A DNA stretch of 64,000 nucleotides, from contig JALGAS010000005.1 in NCBI GenBank assembly GCA_023078685.1, forward strand, positions 2,108,001 through 2,172,000, in the 5' to 3' direction. Shown one piece after another: positions 22,630 to 33,998 of the stretch (positions are counted from its first letter, which is position 1; each line of letters begins with the position of its first letter). The notes below the pieces were generated by a model that was given only the letters and a program-made list of their open reading frames with translations, searched no databases and had not been told where the DNA came from. The DNA is from Neopestalotiopsis rosae (Eukaryota > Ascomycota > Sordariomycetes > Amphisphaeriales > Sporocadaceae). Position numbers and translations under genes: made by a program.

Positions 22630-23215
22630 CTATGGCTTGTCCGTGTAGCCCTCCTTCTGCGGCGGTGCGTACGCAGGCGTCGGAGGATCCTGAGGCACGG
22701 CCATCATGCCCTGCTCTTGCTGGTAGGGCATGTGCACAGGGCCGGTGGCGGGACGGAGACGGGCCTTAACCTCATTGTCCTGCTGGATGACGGCGCAGCA
22801 GTGACACCAAAAGGCGGTGCAGCAGTCGCCAAAGCTGCTTCCGGGGATGCCAAAGCGCTCGCGGATCTCGGTGCGCTTGAGCATGGTGTAGACCCAGTGG
22901 AAGCCCGTGAAGAAGCAGAGGCCGCCGTGAATCATGCAGTCGTTGTTGAGGTCAGAGGCCGTCTGCATGGTTGGGTCACGGAGACGTTCCGAGGTCTGAC
23001 CGACGACTACATTTGAAAGGATTAGTTTTTTGGTTTTGTCCGTGAGAAAGAGCGATATGGCAACTTTGGAACTTACGTATACAAGGGATACAACATGATA
23101 CAATGCATGATGAACAGGGAGAGCAGTCGCAGAGGGAGCTCTTCCACTCGCCGCCCATGTCTTGTTCAAAAGGCTGCTGCATTGGCTGCATTGGCTGTTG
23201 AGGTTGGTACGCCAT
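22630..23215 (-). CDS. PLAC8 family cysteine-rich protein
   Basis: Two exons (23215-23077, 23006-22630) give 171 residues. A Gln/Pro/Met-rich N-terminus (QPQQPMQPMQQPFEQD) leads into the cysteine cluster CDCSPCSSCIVSCCIPCI. After the intron come CMIHGGLCFFTGFHWVYT and FGDCCTAFWCHCCAVIQQDN, ending in KARL. This matches the PLAC8 (Cys-rich, DUF614) domain, PF04749. In plants the family includes FCR/PCR proteins that affect cell size and metal transport; fungal members are membrane-associated and mostly unstudied. The two Cys-rich hydrophobic blocks would be the membrane-associated parts. The start at 23215 is the Met before the Gln-rich stretch; an in-frame upstream extension exists but looks untranslated. 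Confidence 0.87.
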
Positions 23216-24569
23216 GATGAATAATATTGTAATAGAAGTTGTTTCTTCTATGTAAGCGCAGCCAGGCACTCGAGGGTGGATGTGTAAGAGGAGAGGACTC
23301 GGCAATGGAGTGGGTAGCACTTTGAGTCGATAACAAGAAGGAAGGTCCGGCAAGTAGTCTCAGAAGACAAGAAATGAAGGAGAAGAAGAACAAAAAAGTG
23401 ATTCAATTCAGGTGCAAGTGATGATATCTCAGTCGAGCTACACAAGGCAGCCACGTGTGTGGATCTCTACCGTCTTGGATCGGAGCGCACAGGATAGGCA
23501 CAGCCCAGAGCTGAATGAAGATCATAACTCTCGAGGATGAGCGAAGATGGGGGGAAAGCTACCCACCATTTTCCCAATCCACACACTCCTTGTGCTTCCC
23601 TCAAGATACGAAACGAAAGACAAGAATCCTTCTTGTTCAAACCGTTTCTCGGGCGCCAAACAATTACCTTACATAACAAGTTCCCCTGTTCTAGACCTAT
23701 TGTGTAATATTGAAGCTGAGGAATGGGCGCGAGTACAGATCCGTACGCCAAGCAAGCATTAGCACACATTGCCTAAAAGTCCTCAGCCGTGCGCCAGAAG
23801 GAAGGACGCCGCGCCCTCGGCAAGCATATGTGGACGTTGCTTCTTTGAAATGTATTTTTGGCTGTTGATCTTCACTGCTGTCAGATGCCGCAAATCCTTC
23901 TGGTGATCATCAGGACACCTCATTGTTTGACAAGACCCCAAGCTTGGCAGACGTCAAAAACCATTAAGATGAGCATTCAATGGTTTATGGGGGGGTCAAT
24001 TCAAGGTCTACGGTAGTGGGTGCTAAGGGAGCGAAGGATGCACTGCGCCGCTAAATGGAAGGGTAAATAAGGTAATTTAAGGATTTAGGGCTGATGGGGA
24101 TCCCCGCTGGGATTCCACTTCCAGCAGGCAGATGGATGCGCTATGATGTGCTAATGTCACTAGAGGAGGTTGATCAGACACAAGGCAGCAAACGTTCATC
24201 TATCATATATTCTGCTACATGTTCTCATTCATTGGGGACTTTGGTTCTTCAATTCAAAGTCTGTGTCCAGCCTCGAGCGCTGAACTCTACCCCTGTCGAG
24301 GGCTTCAACGGCTTGCATGAGCTATGCAATTTGTCTCTCTTGGTTGGGCTGATGGGCTGACAATCCCAGAAACGATGTGAGCTTGATAAAAAGACTTCCA
24401 ACGGACTTGGCCCCCAAATCCACCCCGTCCGACGATAGCCTGACATCACACAGGACTCCAACCGGACCTACAGCCAAGAGAATCCGGGTGCTGGGCACGT
24501 CCAGAAGTGTGGCATCGTGTTTGCTGAGCAATGCTTTTTCCATTTTCCATCTTCCAGCAATGAACGCAG
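23216..24569. other. Intergenic, no gene seen
   Basis: A 1.35 kb gap on the promoter side of the PLAC8 gene. Short overlapping frames on both strands have no recognisable features. The first 250 bases are CT/AG-rich and probably hold the PLAC8 leader and promoter. Confidence 0.4.
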
Positions 24570-24962
24570 CTAGCACGTAAAACGCCCAGCTGTCATCCCC
24601 ATCAAGCCCCAAACAGAGAATAAGCCCGTCAGCAAGAGCCGAACCACGGCACTCGAGACCTCTCCCGTGCTATAGAGAACATGGGCATCAATGAGTGCTG
24701 CATAGGCCGAGCTGACGCCTAGGACCGTGTCAACGGATTCAAGCTCGCCGCGAAAATAGAAAATGTACAAGATCAAACCTAAGACTGTAGTATGTGCTTG
24801 CGCAATCTTGAAGACGGGCCAAGTTGCAGGAACGTCGGCAGTGTACGCTGGCAGGCCAAAACTGATCATGGTGGAACGCGGCCAGAACAGCGATAGAGGG
24901 CCGCCAAAGGTGGTGGTTGTGGCACTGAAAAGTGCGGGGAGATGGCGCAGCTTGAAGGGCAT
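24570..24962 (-). CDS. Small integral membrane protein, DUF4267-like
   Basis: Single-exon frame of 130 residues with four hydrophobic segments. The pattern is FGLPAYTADVPATWPVFKIA, then TTVLGLILYIFYFRGEL, VDTVLGVSSAYAALIDAHVLY and RLLLTGLFSVWGLMGM. This fits fungal/bacterial DUF4267 proteins: a first loop with a Gly-Leu-Pro element, an alanine-rich helix with a central Asp, and four TMs. No biochemical role is known. The N-terminus (KLRHLPALFSATTTTFGG) has no separate signal peptide. The start at 24962 is the first ATG of the frame. Confidence 0.7.
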   Translation of the reverse strand: MPFKLRHLPALFSATTTTFGGPLSLFWPRSTMISFGLPAYTADVPATWPVFKIAQAHTTVLGLILYIFYFRGELESVDTVLGVSSAYAALIDAHVLYSTGEVSSAVVRLLLTGLFSVWGLMGMTAGRFTC

Positions 24963-26071
24963 TGTTGCTGATTACCACTGAAAGAAACTGTGATTAATTT
25001 AGGCATCGGACCGTAAGCTGTAGATTTCTATGAAAAGCGCAAAATAGAGCTATATCGTTCCTCACCATGTCTCGATGGTGGAAAGAAACCAGCATTCTAA
25101 AAAATGCTTAGCTGTGCCAACACGTTCAATAGAAATGCCCAATCAGGGACATGTGCAGTATCAACCCATATAAAGAATGCATTACAAAATAACTAACCTT
25201 AAACGTATGCAGAAAGTCGGCACAGTCATCCAAGTAAGCCAAGGTTGAAACCTAAGATTTACAATCGTGTCAAATCGCGACCAAAGTACGCATGTTAGCC
25301 ATTCATATCATCATCCTGAACAAGGATGTTTACCTAGGATTCCGTATGTTAGTTGATATGATTTCAAGAGGAAAATACCAGACACATGAAATTCGCTAGA
25401 ATGAATATATTCAAACGTGAAACACGTGTTATCATGGTAATTCTAAGGTCACTGGCCGTGAGGAATTGAAATTATTATTCAGCGTGAATCATCAAATGTC
25501 AAACGCAAAGAATATGGCATTGAACGTCACAAGAGGTTCAATAAGGTACTACGAGTTGCCATCAAGTATGAACTCTTGCTTCAGGTGAGGTTTCATCGAT
25601 CCAACCCGTAGATGTGCATTGAGCAACAGGAACATCACATGAAGAACATGTGCGACGGGAGTGAACTCTTCACAAATGCGCGACAATATCTCACGACAAG
25701 CAAGATCAGAAACAGGACTTGGACCAAAGCAAAAGTCTTCTTCAGCAGGAAAGAGACCCTGTGTGATACGATGACCAGAATGTTTGTCGAATAGACAACT
25801 GTAAGTGAGCTGCTCGGAGATTCCATATTCGACAATCGCACCACAAAAAGAAATACACATTCAAGACATATTGACCACGTGAATATTCTCATTCTTGCTC
25901 ATTAATTCATATATCTTCGCGACCGATAAATAGACCCATAATCGCTATTATGCCTCAGAAGTGGACGCTCGGGAGTATAGGCCTTTTATCGAACCACGTC
26001 TCGGCACTGATTTGACTTGCCAATACGTCTTTTAATCCTTTACACAAGGAGCAGCAACATATCTGACAATC
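24963..26071. other. AT-rich intergenic region
   Basis: About 1.1 kb, AT-rich, between the DUF4267-like gene and the chitinase pseudogene. Short frames on the minus strand (25549-25892) overlap one another and contain no recognisable motif. Confidence 0.4.
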
Positions 26072-27996
26072 ATAAATCTCTACGCCTGGCTCCTAATTGC
26101 CAACCTACATCTCGTCCACTCAACTACGATAGTAGCAATTGAGTCGCAAACAGAGTGCGGCTTGAATGCCGCTACCCCAAACGCTACATGTCCTCTCAAC
26201 CGTTGTTGCTCCGGATTTGGATATTGCGGAACTACATCAGCATTCTGCGGCCAGGGCTGTCAGTCGAATTGTGAACAACCAAAGCCCCATGCAGCCCAGA
26301 GCGATAGCCAGAAGCGCATCATCGGATAGTGGGAAGCTTTCAACTTGAACCAGTCATGTGTGAGTTATCACCATACTTGCCGCAACGTGTTCGTAAAGGG
26401 GTGCTATGAAACTGACCAAAGCCAGGGTGCAATGCCCGTGTCTTCTATACCAGCAAATCTGTTAACACATCTCAACGTTGCCTTTGCATACATAGGTGCC
26501 GACTACCAGATGACCAGCATGAGTGGTGTGGCTGCAGACATATACTCCAGGCAAGTCGCGATTCGCCTCAGTATACAGTCTTATGCCATGAGATTTCTGC
26601 ATTGCCTCTGCGTTTTAGGTCAAAAGGATAACAGGCAGTATGACTGACAAATGAACGCAGTGTGGTCGACGCTAGGTTGAAGAACCCAAATTTGAAGATT
26701 CTCATATCTGTGGGTGGATATGGTTTCAACAATCCAGGTTCCACGCAGACATTATTCTCGGACATGGTTGGGAATGCCGGAAACCGCGTCACGTTTGTAT
26801 CCAGCATAATGACCTGGCTAGCCCTTTATGACTACGATGGAATCGATTTCGATTGGGAGTACCCTACTGCCCAAGAACGAGGCGGGCATCAGGGGGACGG
26901 CGTGAACTTCACGCAGTTTCTCAAAGAGCTCTGAGACGCGATTAGTAAATTTGTACCGTTCCAATTCGATGTGTTGCAGCAATTGCTGACTTGGCTCAGA
27001 TGCCAGTAGAAAGAATTACTTGGTGACTTTTACTGCTCCTGTATCATATTGGTATGTCGCTTATAACTTAAGTGCTGTACTCTTGACTCTTCAAAGAGCA
27101 ATATCGCTGATTCTGGCAACGGTCAGGTATTTGCGAGGTTTTGATCTCGAATACATGATGACATACGTTGACTGGGTGAACGTAATGTCTTATGATTTGC
27201 ATGGTACCTGGGACCATGAGGACACATCCTCCATCAGCGGTCAGGTTCTTGCCCATACCAACCTCACGGAAATCGATGATGCGCTGGACCTAGTACGTTG
27301 CAGCCCGTACATGACTGCATCATCATATAATCAGACGGCTGCTGATCCAAAACACATTCTAGTTCTGGCGCAACAATATTGACCCCGCCAAGATGACCTT
27401 GGGTCTTGGCTTCTACGGACGTACTTACACGCTCACAGATCCTCTATCCTTTGCGCCTGGCTGTCCCACTACGACGCCGGGAAAAGCAGGTCCTTGTACA
27501 GGACAAGATGGCATCTTATCCTACCGTGGTCAGTGGATTTTACGAAGAGTTTCTAGAGAGACCATCAACTCACTATTAATGTTGAATCGGCAGAAATCAT
27601 GCAGATCATATCAGACACCGGCGCTGCACCCCAAATTGATGAACTAGCTCGCGTCGAGTAAGTGAACCTGATTACCTTCAAGCCGACATGCCTGTTTGTC
27701 CAGGCATACGTGTCAATCAGACTGTGCGACTAACTTGTTTATCCTACAGATGTATGATCTATAACAAAGATCAATGGGTTTCGTAAGTTCTCTATGAGCC
27801 TTAAAATGTCAGGTCTCGGCGTCGAAAGGCAAGGACTAACTCTTATGGCCACAATAGATACGATAGTCTTGATACATTCAAGTCCAAGGTTGAATATGCC
27901 AATAGATTAGGTCTTTCGGGCCTCATGCTGTGGGCAATTGATATGGACGACGATAATTCTAGTGCGTTAAATGCAATAGCTGATCGACCCTGCTAG
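26072..27996 (+). pseudogene. CBM18-GH18 chitinase pseudogene (class V, subgroup C type)
   Basis: The reading frame shows a signal-peptide-like stretch, a CBM18 chitin-binding module (CCSGFGYCGTTSAFCGQGC), and a GH18 barrel with the catalytic DGIDFDWE. Further on are NVMSYDLHGTWD, LGLGFYGRTYTL and a final strand ending in GLMLWAID. Three lesions break it. The expected start codon reads ATA (26072-26074), a TAG replaces the codon before WEAFN (26327-26329), and a TGA stands where LKEL continues (26932-26934). At least seven introns remain cleanly spliceable in frame (for example 26357-26424), and the 3' half is otherwise open to TAG at 27996. The loss is therefore recent, or two of the sites are sequence errors. 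Intact enzymes hydrolyse chitin. The encoded protein ends right after the barrel, without the C-terminal extensions some subgroup C members have. Confidence 0.82.
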
Positions 27997-29016
27997 ATTA
28001 AATAGCACCACGAGCTGTTGGGTTGCAACGAGGATGGAAGCGGCGTTTGCTTGAGAGTGTCTGCAGTGATAGTAGCAATTCAAAGACGATCAAGATCTAG
28101 TTGACCGTGAGAATCTAGATGAATCAGTGACACATAATGCGATACCCCTGGGGCTCAAGCATCGCCATTAATATATAGGCTGCGAGATCACAGCAGCTAT
28201 CCCGGCTCATTTTCGGTGGTTTGATAGTATGATCGGCCCCAAACTTACAGGAGAAGGCACTTGGTTGGGGAGCTGCCGTGTGGGGCCACTAGAGTGATGC
28301 TGCCACTAAAAATAGAAAGCGTAGTAGGCCTATGGTAAAGCACTACGCTATATTCAATTCTTTGAGCTTGTCGATCTTGATCCACTGTGTGAAGGATCAT
28401 GAAGCTTAGGCACGAGATTTATGTTAGCGACAGAACGATGCTCTTTTTCTCCATTGGGACTTCAACAACCTTATGCTAACAAGACAATGCCGAAGGGAAG
28501 TGTGTCGCTCGCAACTGCTCTTCGCATTTTCATCGTATACACAGTTTGAGAGATGAAGATGCTATTTTGCGTGGCAGACAACGACACCTGTCGACTTTCA
28601 TCGTGATGTTCAAGGAGCTAGGGAGCTTGCGAGAGACAGATGCGAGAGCTATTCTTATCCACAACTTCATCAAGTCCAGTATAATGGTTCATCCTACGAT
28701 GCCAATCTTGCCATATTCAACGAGAGAGCAAGCTACTCGTAGCTATCGAGTCTGCGAAAGTACGAGCAAAGCAAGGAAGCGACACCATCGTCGACGATCA
28801 AGCTGAAATGGGATCAGGAAGAGGGCGACGTCTTACACAGAGATCGGCCATGAGCTCACTGACTTCCTAACTATAAAGCCAAGTGCTCGCGCAGTTCTGG
28901 ATATCCCATCTTCCGTACTCAATCACCACAATCCTCATCAAACAATCCGTTCATCTACTTCCAATCACTGAAGCCAAACGACACCACCTACTAGTCCAGG
29001 ATCCATCCTCGCCATC
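27997..29016. other. Intergenic, no gene seen
   Basis: A 1 kb gap with a short plus-strand frame (28546-28806, 86 codons) that is charged and featureless. The right end carries a TATA box and a CA-rich leader for the secreted protein at 29017. Confidence 0.4.
28872..28878 (+). promoter_or_regulatory. TATA box of small secreted protein gene
   Basis: TATAAAG lies 145 bases upstream of the ATG at 29017. It is followed by a CA-rich stretch (28910-28990) typical of fungal leaders. Confidence 0.5.
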
Positions 29017-29478
29017 ATGATGACCACGACACTTCTCATGGGACTTCTCGCACTGCTCCCAAGTGCCCTGGCTGATACGCCCGCCTGGTGTACACCTTTG
29101 GACAGGATTGACGCGGCCAATACATACTACGCCTTCGACGAATCCGCCGCCTGCGTTGCCGCCGGCGTGGGCACTCATTGCTGCGTCACCTTTGTGAGCG
29201 GCGGCGTCTGTTCGCCCACATCTATGTCGAGCGACGCGATCGCCAACCTGGAGAGCGCCGTGGGACAGCAAGTCGCCAAGGACGGACAGTTTGAGACGAG
29301 CACCGTCGGGCACTGGGAGGCCAGCTTCGCGACGCTCACCACGGCGATTGCCAACCGCAATGTCCTCACCGAGTGGTTCCACGGCATCAACTCGTTTGCC
29401 GCCAACCCGGGCGCGATGCCTTACCTGGTCCAGTTTGTTCTGGATGGAGATTACATGAATGCGAGATATGAGTGTTGA
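29017..29478 (+). CDS. Small secreted six-cysteine protein
   Basis: Single-exon frame of 153 residues with high GC at third codon positions, unlike the AT-rich DNA on both sides. MMTTTLLMGLLALLPSALA is a clear signal peptide. The mature part has six cysteines: one in PAWC, one in ESAACV, a CC pair in GTHCCVTF, one in GGVCSP, and the last residue of the protein (NARYEC). There is a mid-region ATLTTAIANRNVLTEWFHGI. I do not recognise the family. The size, signal and even cysteine number fit an effector-like small secreted protein, but function is not inferable. The start was chosen at the signal peptide; a second Met follows directly. Confidence 0.75.
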   Translation: MMTTTLLMGLLALLPSALADTPAWCTPLDRIDAANTYYAFDESAACVAAGVGTHCCVTFVSGGVCSPTSMSSDAIANLESAVGQQVAKDGQFETSTVGHWEASFATLTTAIANRNVLTEWFHGINSFAANPGAMPYLVQFVLDGDYMNARYEC

Positions 29479-29983
29479 GAAGCACTTTGGTGCTCTGAGC
29501 ATTGAATAAACCGGTCGTCATTGGTCCGAGTGGAGATGGAAGACGGGAGGCGTGGACGTTGAGACCAATGGCGGGAGCCGATGCGTGGCCGGGTTTCAAT
29601 TCCCTGGTGATAGTGGCATGAGAAGACCGATGGAGGTGGGATCTTGTAATTACTGTGATTATAACAGTCATAGATAGACATTACAGAGCATTTTGTCTAT
29701 GAGACTACAAGCTACAGCTATTTCAATTCCCAAAGCTCCCCGTAACGTAGGTGCCGAACCATTGGCGCTAGGCACCGCGCTCTCCACTGCTGAACAGCTG
29801 ATTCACAGGGGCGCTACGCTACAAGCGGGCTGCTGTGCCACAGAAGTCGCGTGCAGTAAGGTCGACACAATCATCCACGATACGTGGCACATATTGCAAG
29901 CGGATGCGGATTACTTTTCTTTCTCCAGGTATCCGATTTTGTAAGTAGATGTTGTCATATGTGTTGCTCGAAACAAATTAAAG
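29479..29983. other. Intergenic, no gene seen
   Basis: About 500 bases between the small secreted protein gene and the first HET gene. A 83-codon plus frame at 29693-29944 is featureless. Confidence 0.4.
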
Positions 29984-32303
29984 ATGAGTGCATCAAAGTC
30001 CAAGTTGGCACTTTGCGACATTTGTCATACTGTTTTCCGGAACACATCCATCTGTCGCTTGGCCATGTTGGCAACAGAAAGCGGTTCTCAGGGTGATCGC
30101 ACACTTCGGAGAAGCACCAGGCTGGCTGCAAAGCGCATCAATCCTCTTTTACCTCGATACTCTTCATATGATGTCTTATCAGACTATCGACATCATGACA
30201 CGACTCCAGATTTTCCAAAGTTGAGAATATCTGCAGAAGCGGGGTGCGATTTTTGTCGATTCGTCCGCGACGCTATCATTTCCTCGCACGGAGCTTCCTT
30301 GGACAGGACGGTCCTTCCAGTCTGGTTAGAATTTCGTCTTCACATTGACGCAGACCCTTTTCACGCAGGGAAGTCCAAATCGATGGCAATGCTTTTGGTA
30401 TTGTCAGTCCTGGAATTAGTACCTGGAGGGCCTGAATTAAAAGGTTGGGCAAGCGCCGACGAACCTATATTATGAAGTGTAAATCTAATCAGCAACAGAA
30501 GAGACCAGGATAAATGTTTGCGGGTTTTTATGGCCTATCGGCGCATACCCTGGTAACATATATCATGGTCAACTACGGGGAAATTCTGATCAACTTGTAT
30601 ACTAATGTATAGAAGCAGGTCAAGTCGCATCGCTTCTTCGAATCCCGCGGCCACTTTCCAAGCATGTTTTCGTCGATGAGTCGCTCCGTTATGTGGAGGA
30701 GAGGCTTCAGCAATGCGTTACAACTTGCAACCACAACAATGAGCAGGATCGATTTCTACCACGGCGACTACTGTGCGTCTCTCATGAAACGCTCAGAATT
30801 GTTGAGTTCGATAACGAATATGATGTTCAACCTGATGCCCGATATGTCACTCTGAGCTATTGCTGGGGAGATGCGGTTCAAGCAGCTTCTCAAATTAAAT
30901 TTACAGAACAAAATGCAGTCCGCTACAAATCAGGCTTCAGCATTGAGGAGCTATCTCCGATACAGAAAGATGCTGTCCATGCTACCAGAATACTAGGAGT
31001 GCCCTTTATCTGGATAGATGCGCTGTGCATCCGTCAGGATAGTCGATCAGACTGGGAGCGTGAATCATCAGTAATGGATAGAATCTACGCTAATTCCTAT
31101 TTGACCATCTGCACCTTGACATCGGCCTCCTGTCAAGAAGGATTTCTGCAGCGACCCGAATATCCTAGACGCATCGAAATTCCAGTTGATCCTACAAGAG
31201 ATGACAGCGAGTGCTTCGAAATTGGATCTGCCGCAGTTTGTGACAGTAATCCAATGTGGGCTGAATCAGACATTGAGCATAATCGATGGAGTACCCGAGG
31301 TTGGACGTTTCAGGAAAAGCTTTTGGCAACTCGCATCCTATACTTTGGTAACACGGGACTGCATTTTGCTTGTAGTGCCCGCCTCTGTTCGGAGTTTTGT
31401 GGATTGGAGGAGGAACCTAGAGACCTAGTATTGGATGCCATACTAAAGATTCAAGACCCGAAGGACATTTGCAGATCTTGGTACCAGGATGTTGCCCAAA
31501 GCTTCTCAGCACGCCAACTCACCTACGTTGGCGACACCTTGCCGGCACTTTCTGGTCTTGCGCGTCGTTTCGCCAAGGCCACAGGTGATCGCTATCTGGC
31601 TGGTCTTTGGGAAAGCGACTTGGTACATGGCCTCCTCTGGGTTCTTCTTGTACCCGAGCATGATTCGTTATCACGTCTCGTTGAATCTCTGGAGGATGAG
31701 CAAACCCAGGTTGGACCGTCATGGACTTGGGCGGGACGGGGCGAACTGGGCCCGTTTTTGAGAGGCAAGCGAGATGTACTCTCTCGAATTGAATCTCTCC
31801 AAGTCAATCAATTACAGTGCAAGATTTTACGCGCTTCAACCAACCCCAATGGGCAAGACAGCTTTGGGGCGGTCTCCGGAGGCGTTCTCATCGTGGAAGC
31901 TTACATTTGTCCATTGGGGAAGGTTGAATACACCTGGAAAGCTGATTCCTCTCGAGTGCGCTCTCATCTTGGAAGGCGTGCTAATTATGGGGATTTCTGT
32001 ATACAAAAGAGGAATGGAAAGGGTTTGTTCTTTTCCTGTAACCTTGACTGGATTCCTTCAGAAGAAGAGCAATGGCCAGGTGAGCTTATAATGGCTCTGA
32101 TTGGCTCATTCGAAGAACCGGGATCTCATTCTGGCTCGAGTTTGTCACGACCGTATGGGCTGTTACTTCACAAAACTGAAGTGGCTGATCAGTATGTACG
32201 TGTGGGAGTGTTTGGTCCCCTAAACCGCGAAACTGAAGAGCAGCAGCTCTTGGACATTGGATTCTTTCACGAGTTTGGGAGTAAAGTTATCACGATTGTT
32301 TGA
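29984..32303 (+). CDS. HET-domain protein 1
   Basis: Three exons (29984-30443, 30493-30552, 30619-32303) close the frame to about 734 residues. The N-terminal part has cysteines CDICHTVF and GCDFCRFVRDAI, as often seen before the HET domain. The HET domain (PF06985) runs from YVTLSYCWG through IQKDAVHATRILGVPFIWID and ALCIRQDSRSDWERES to YANSYLTICTLTSASCQEGF. It closes with WSTRGWTFQEKLLATRILYF. HET proteins trigger cell death on fusion of incompatible hyphae or in defence-like responses. The small exon 2 (60 bases) and the donor GTTGGG at 30444 are inferred from frame closure and protein continuity (ETRINVCGFLWPIGAYPG across the junctions). First of three HET genes within 11 kb. Confidence 0.83.
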
Positions 32304-32791
32304 AGCACGGAACAACATGAAACGTGTATTGATAATGGTGCTTCATTGTCGTATCGCTAATTGCTCACTTCCTCAGCGAATGCAGGTCGGTTTCACGGCA
32401 TGTCATGACATGAAATGTGCGTAGTCAATTATGCATAGGGTGCGACAATCATAGTGTCTCTCACTATCCACGCATTTCTATTATACATCCGAAATCTCAA
32501 TTGTGCCTGGTGGATACCTTCAAGGATAGTTGGTAGGACATGAATACGTTTTGACCACGACGGCCAACAGCCAACGCGCAGAACACATGAGCTGGCGAAT
32601 CAGAGTATAGCGCGGAGCTGGGTGGATAGTATGTTGGCTGCTGTTAACCAAATTTGCACCAACATGGATCTAGCAGAAGGTTCGTATAAAAACTGTCGCG
32701 ATCGTGAAATTTGAGAACTTTGAATGACAATCTGTTTGTATTTTCAAGAAAGAACAAGTTGCTGGAGTACAAATGATATCTACGTCACATC
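32304..32791. other. Intergenic with isochorismatase-gene promoter
   Basis: About 490 bases. No coding frame. It contains a TATA box at 32685 for the next gene. Confidence 0.45.
32685..32691 (+). promoter_or_regulatory. TATA box of isochorismatase-fold gene
   Basis: TATAAAA lies 107 bases upstream of the ATG at 32792, followed by an A-rich leader. Confidence 0.55.
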
Positions 32792-33484
32792 ATGGCCTCC
32801 AAAGAACCATGCAAACCATCAAGCTACGGACCATCTCAGACAGCTCTTCTACTGCTCGACTATGAGAAGGCACATATTGACATGATACAAGATGCCAAAA
32901 AGAGGGAACAAGTCATTAATGCGACAAAGAAACTACTCAAGACGGCTCGAGAAAACAACATAACCATCGTGCACTGCCTTATGGACACTGCGACCGATCC
33001 GCCCGCCACCAACAAGGGCTCGGAGAAGTGGCAATCACTAGTCAAACCCATGCTTGTTGCCAATCCAGAAATCGCCGCCGAGTACAGCGAGTTCGTCTTG
33101 CCGGCGTCAAATTCGACCGACAACGATCGCGAATGTACTTTTCATCGCAACCCCGGTTACACCTCTGCTCTCGTCGCGGAAGGGGTCTTGCCTCTACTGC
33201 GCGAAACGCTGGACATCAAGCATTTGATCATTAGTGGCATCACGACGAGCGGTCCCGTACTGGGTACTGCCATACATGCGGCCAACCTCGACTTTGTGGT
33301 CACTGTGGTGGAGGAAGCTTGTTACGATCCTGATGAAAAGGCGCATAGAGTCGTGATTGATTCTGTGTTGCAGACTTTCCATTGGATCTCATCAGTAGAG
33401 GAGGCAGCTGATCACATGTCTCGTTTGAGCATGGGACTTGCGATCGCGCAGCACATGTACAGTCTTACAACAGGAGAAGAGTAG
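32792..33484 (+). CDS. Isochorismatase-fold protein lacking the catalytic Cys
   Basis: Single-exon gene for 230 residues of the isochorismatase-like hydrolase superfamily (PF00857). ALLLLDYEKAHIDMI holds the conserved catalytic Asp at the end of the first strand. IVHCLMD follows the second helix, with ECTFHRNPGYTSAL at the position of the catalytic Lys region; a Lys is not evident there. The nucleophile loop reads LIISGITTSGPVLGTAIHA. In active family members this loop is GxxTxxCVxxTA, so the Cys is replaced by Gly. The protein is therefore either non-hydrolytic or works by another mechanism; this Cys-less form seems to recur in fungi. It sits between two HET genes on the same strand, with its own TATA box. 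Confidence 0.85.
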   Translation: MASKEPCKPSSYGPSQTALLLLDYEKAHIDMIQDAKKREQVINATKKLLKTARENNITIVHCLMDTATDPPATNKGSEKWQSLVKPMLVANPEIAAEYSEFVLPASNSTDNDRECTFHRNPGYTSALVAEGVLPLLRETLDIKHLIISGITTSGPVLGTAIHAANLDFVVTVVEEACYDPDEKAHRVVIDSVLQTFHWISSVEEAADHMSRLSMGLAIAQHMYSLTTGEE

Positions 33485-33998
33485 GCTGCCAGTGAAAGTA
33501 TCGCCAGGGCAGGGGGGAGAGGTTATATAGCCATTTCGTATTGAATACAACGTTTTGGCGGATGGCGCACCCTCCAGGATGTTTTCCAGAGCAGTACTAT
33601 CTTCCTTCCCGCGGTCACAAACGAGCTGTCAGCCTATAGATCATACCTACTTTCAGTCAGTTGGAAGGATTCCTTGATTAAGAGGTCGCAATGGTGGCTG
33701 CAGAGTTATTTGGGGTCAAGACCAGAAGCCCAATCAAAGGGTGCACCACTGAGTCCTTACCCTAGCCAGGTTTACCCCTCCTGCAGCAATACCAGCTCCT
33801 GTTCATCGCTAAGGTTTAGGTGAGTTCTAAGCATACCCGCTCCTCCAGCTTCATCGTTGTTTACTCCAGGCATCTTATCAAAACCAGTACCGATAGCCAA
33901 TCCTTTTCGTTCGATGTTTCAAATTATCATTAAACTTCTTCCGCAAATGAGGCAAAGTTCAAATTCCTGCAGTCTCAACGATTGCAGCAGCCGCTCGG
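33485..33998. other. Intergenic, no gene seen
   Basis: About 510 bases before the second HET gene. No coding frame; contains pyrimidine-rich stretches near 33770-33850. Confidence 0.4.

Noticed and set aside
28546..28806. 86-codon plus-strand frame between the chitinase pseudogene and the secreted protein
   Set aside because: Charged and featureless; no promoter or splice evidence.
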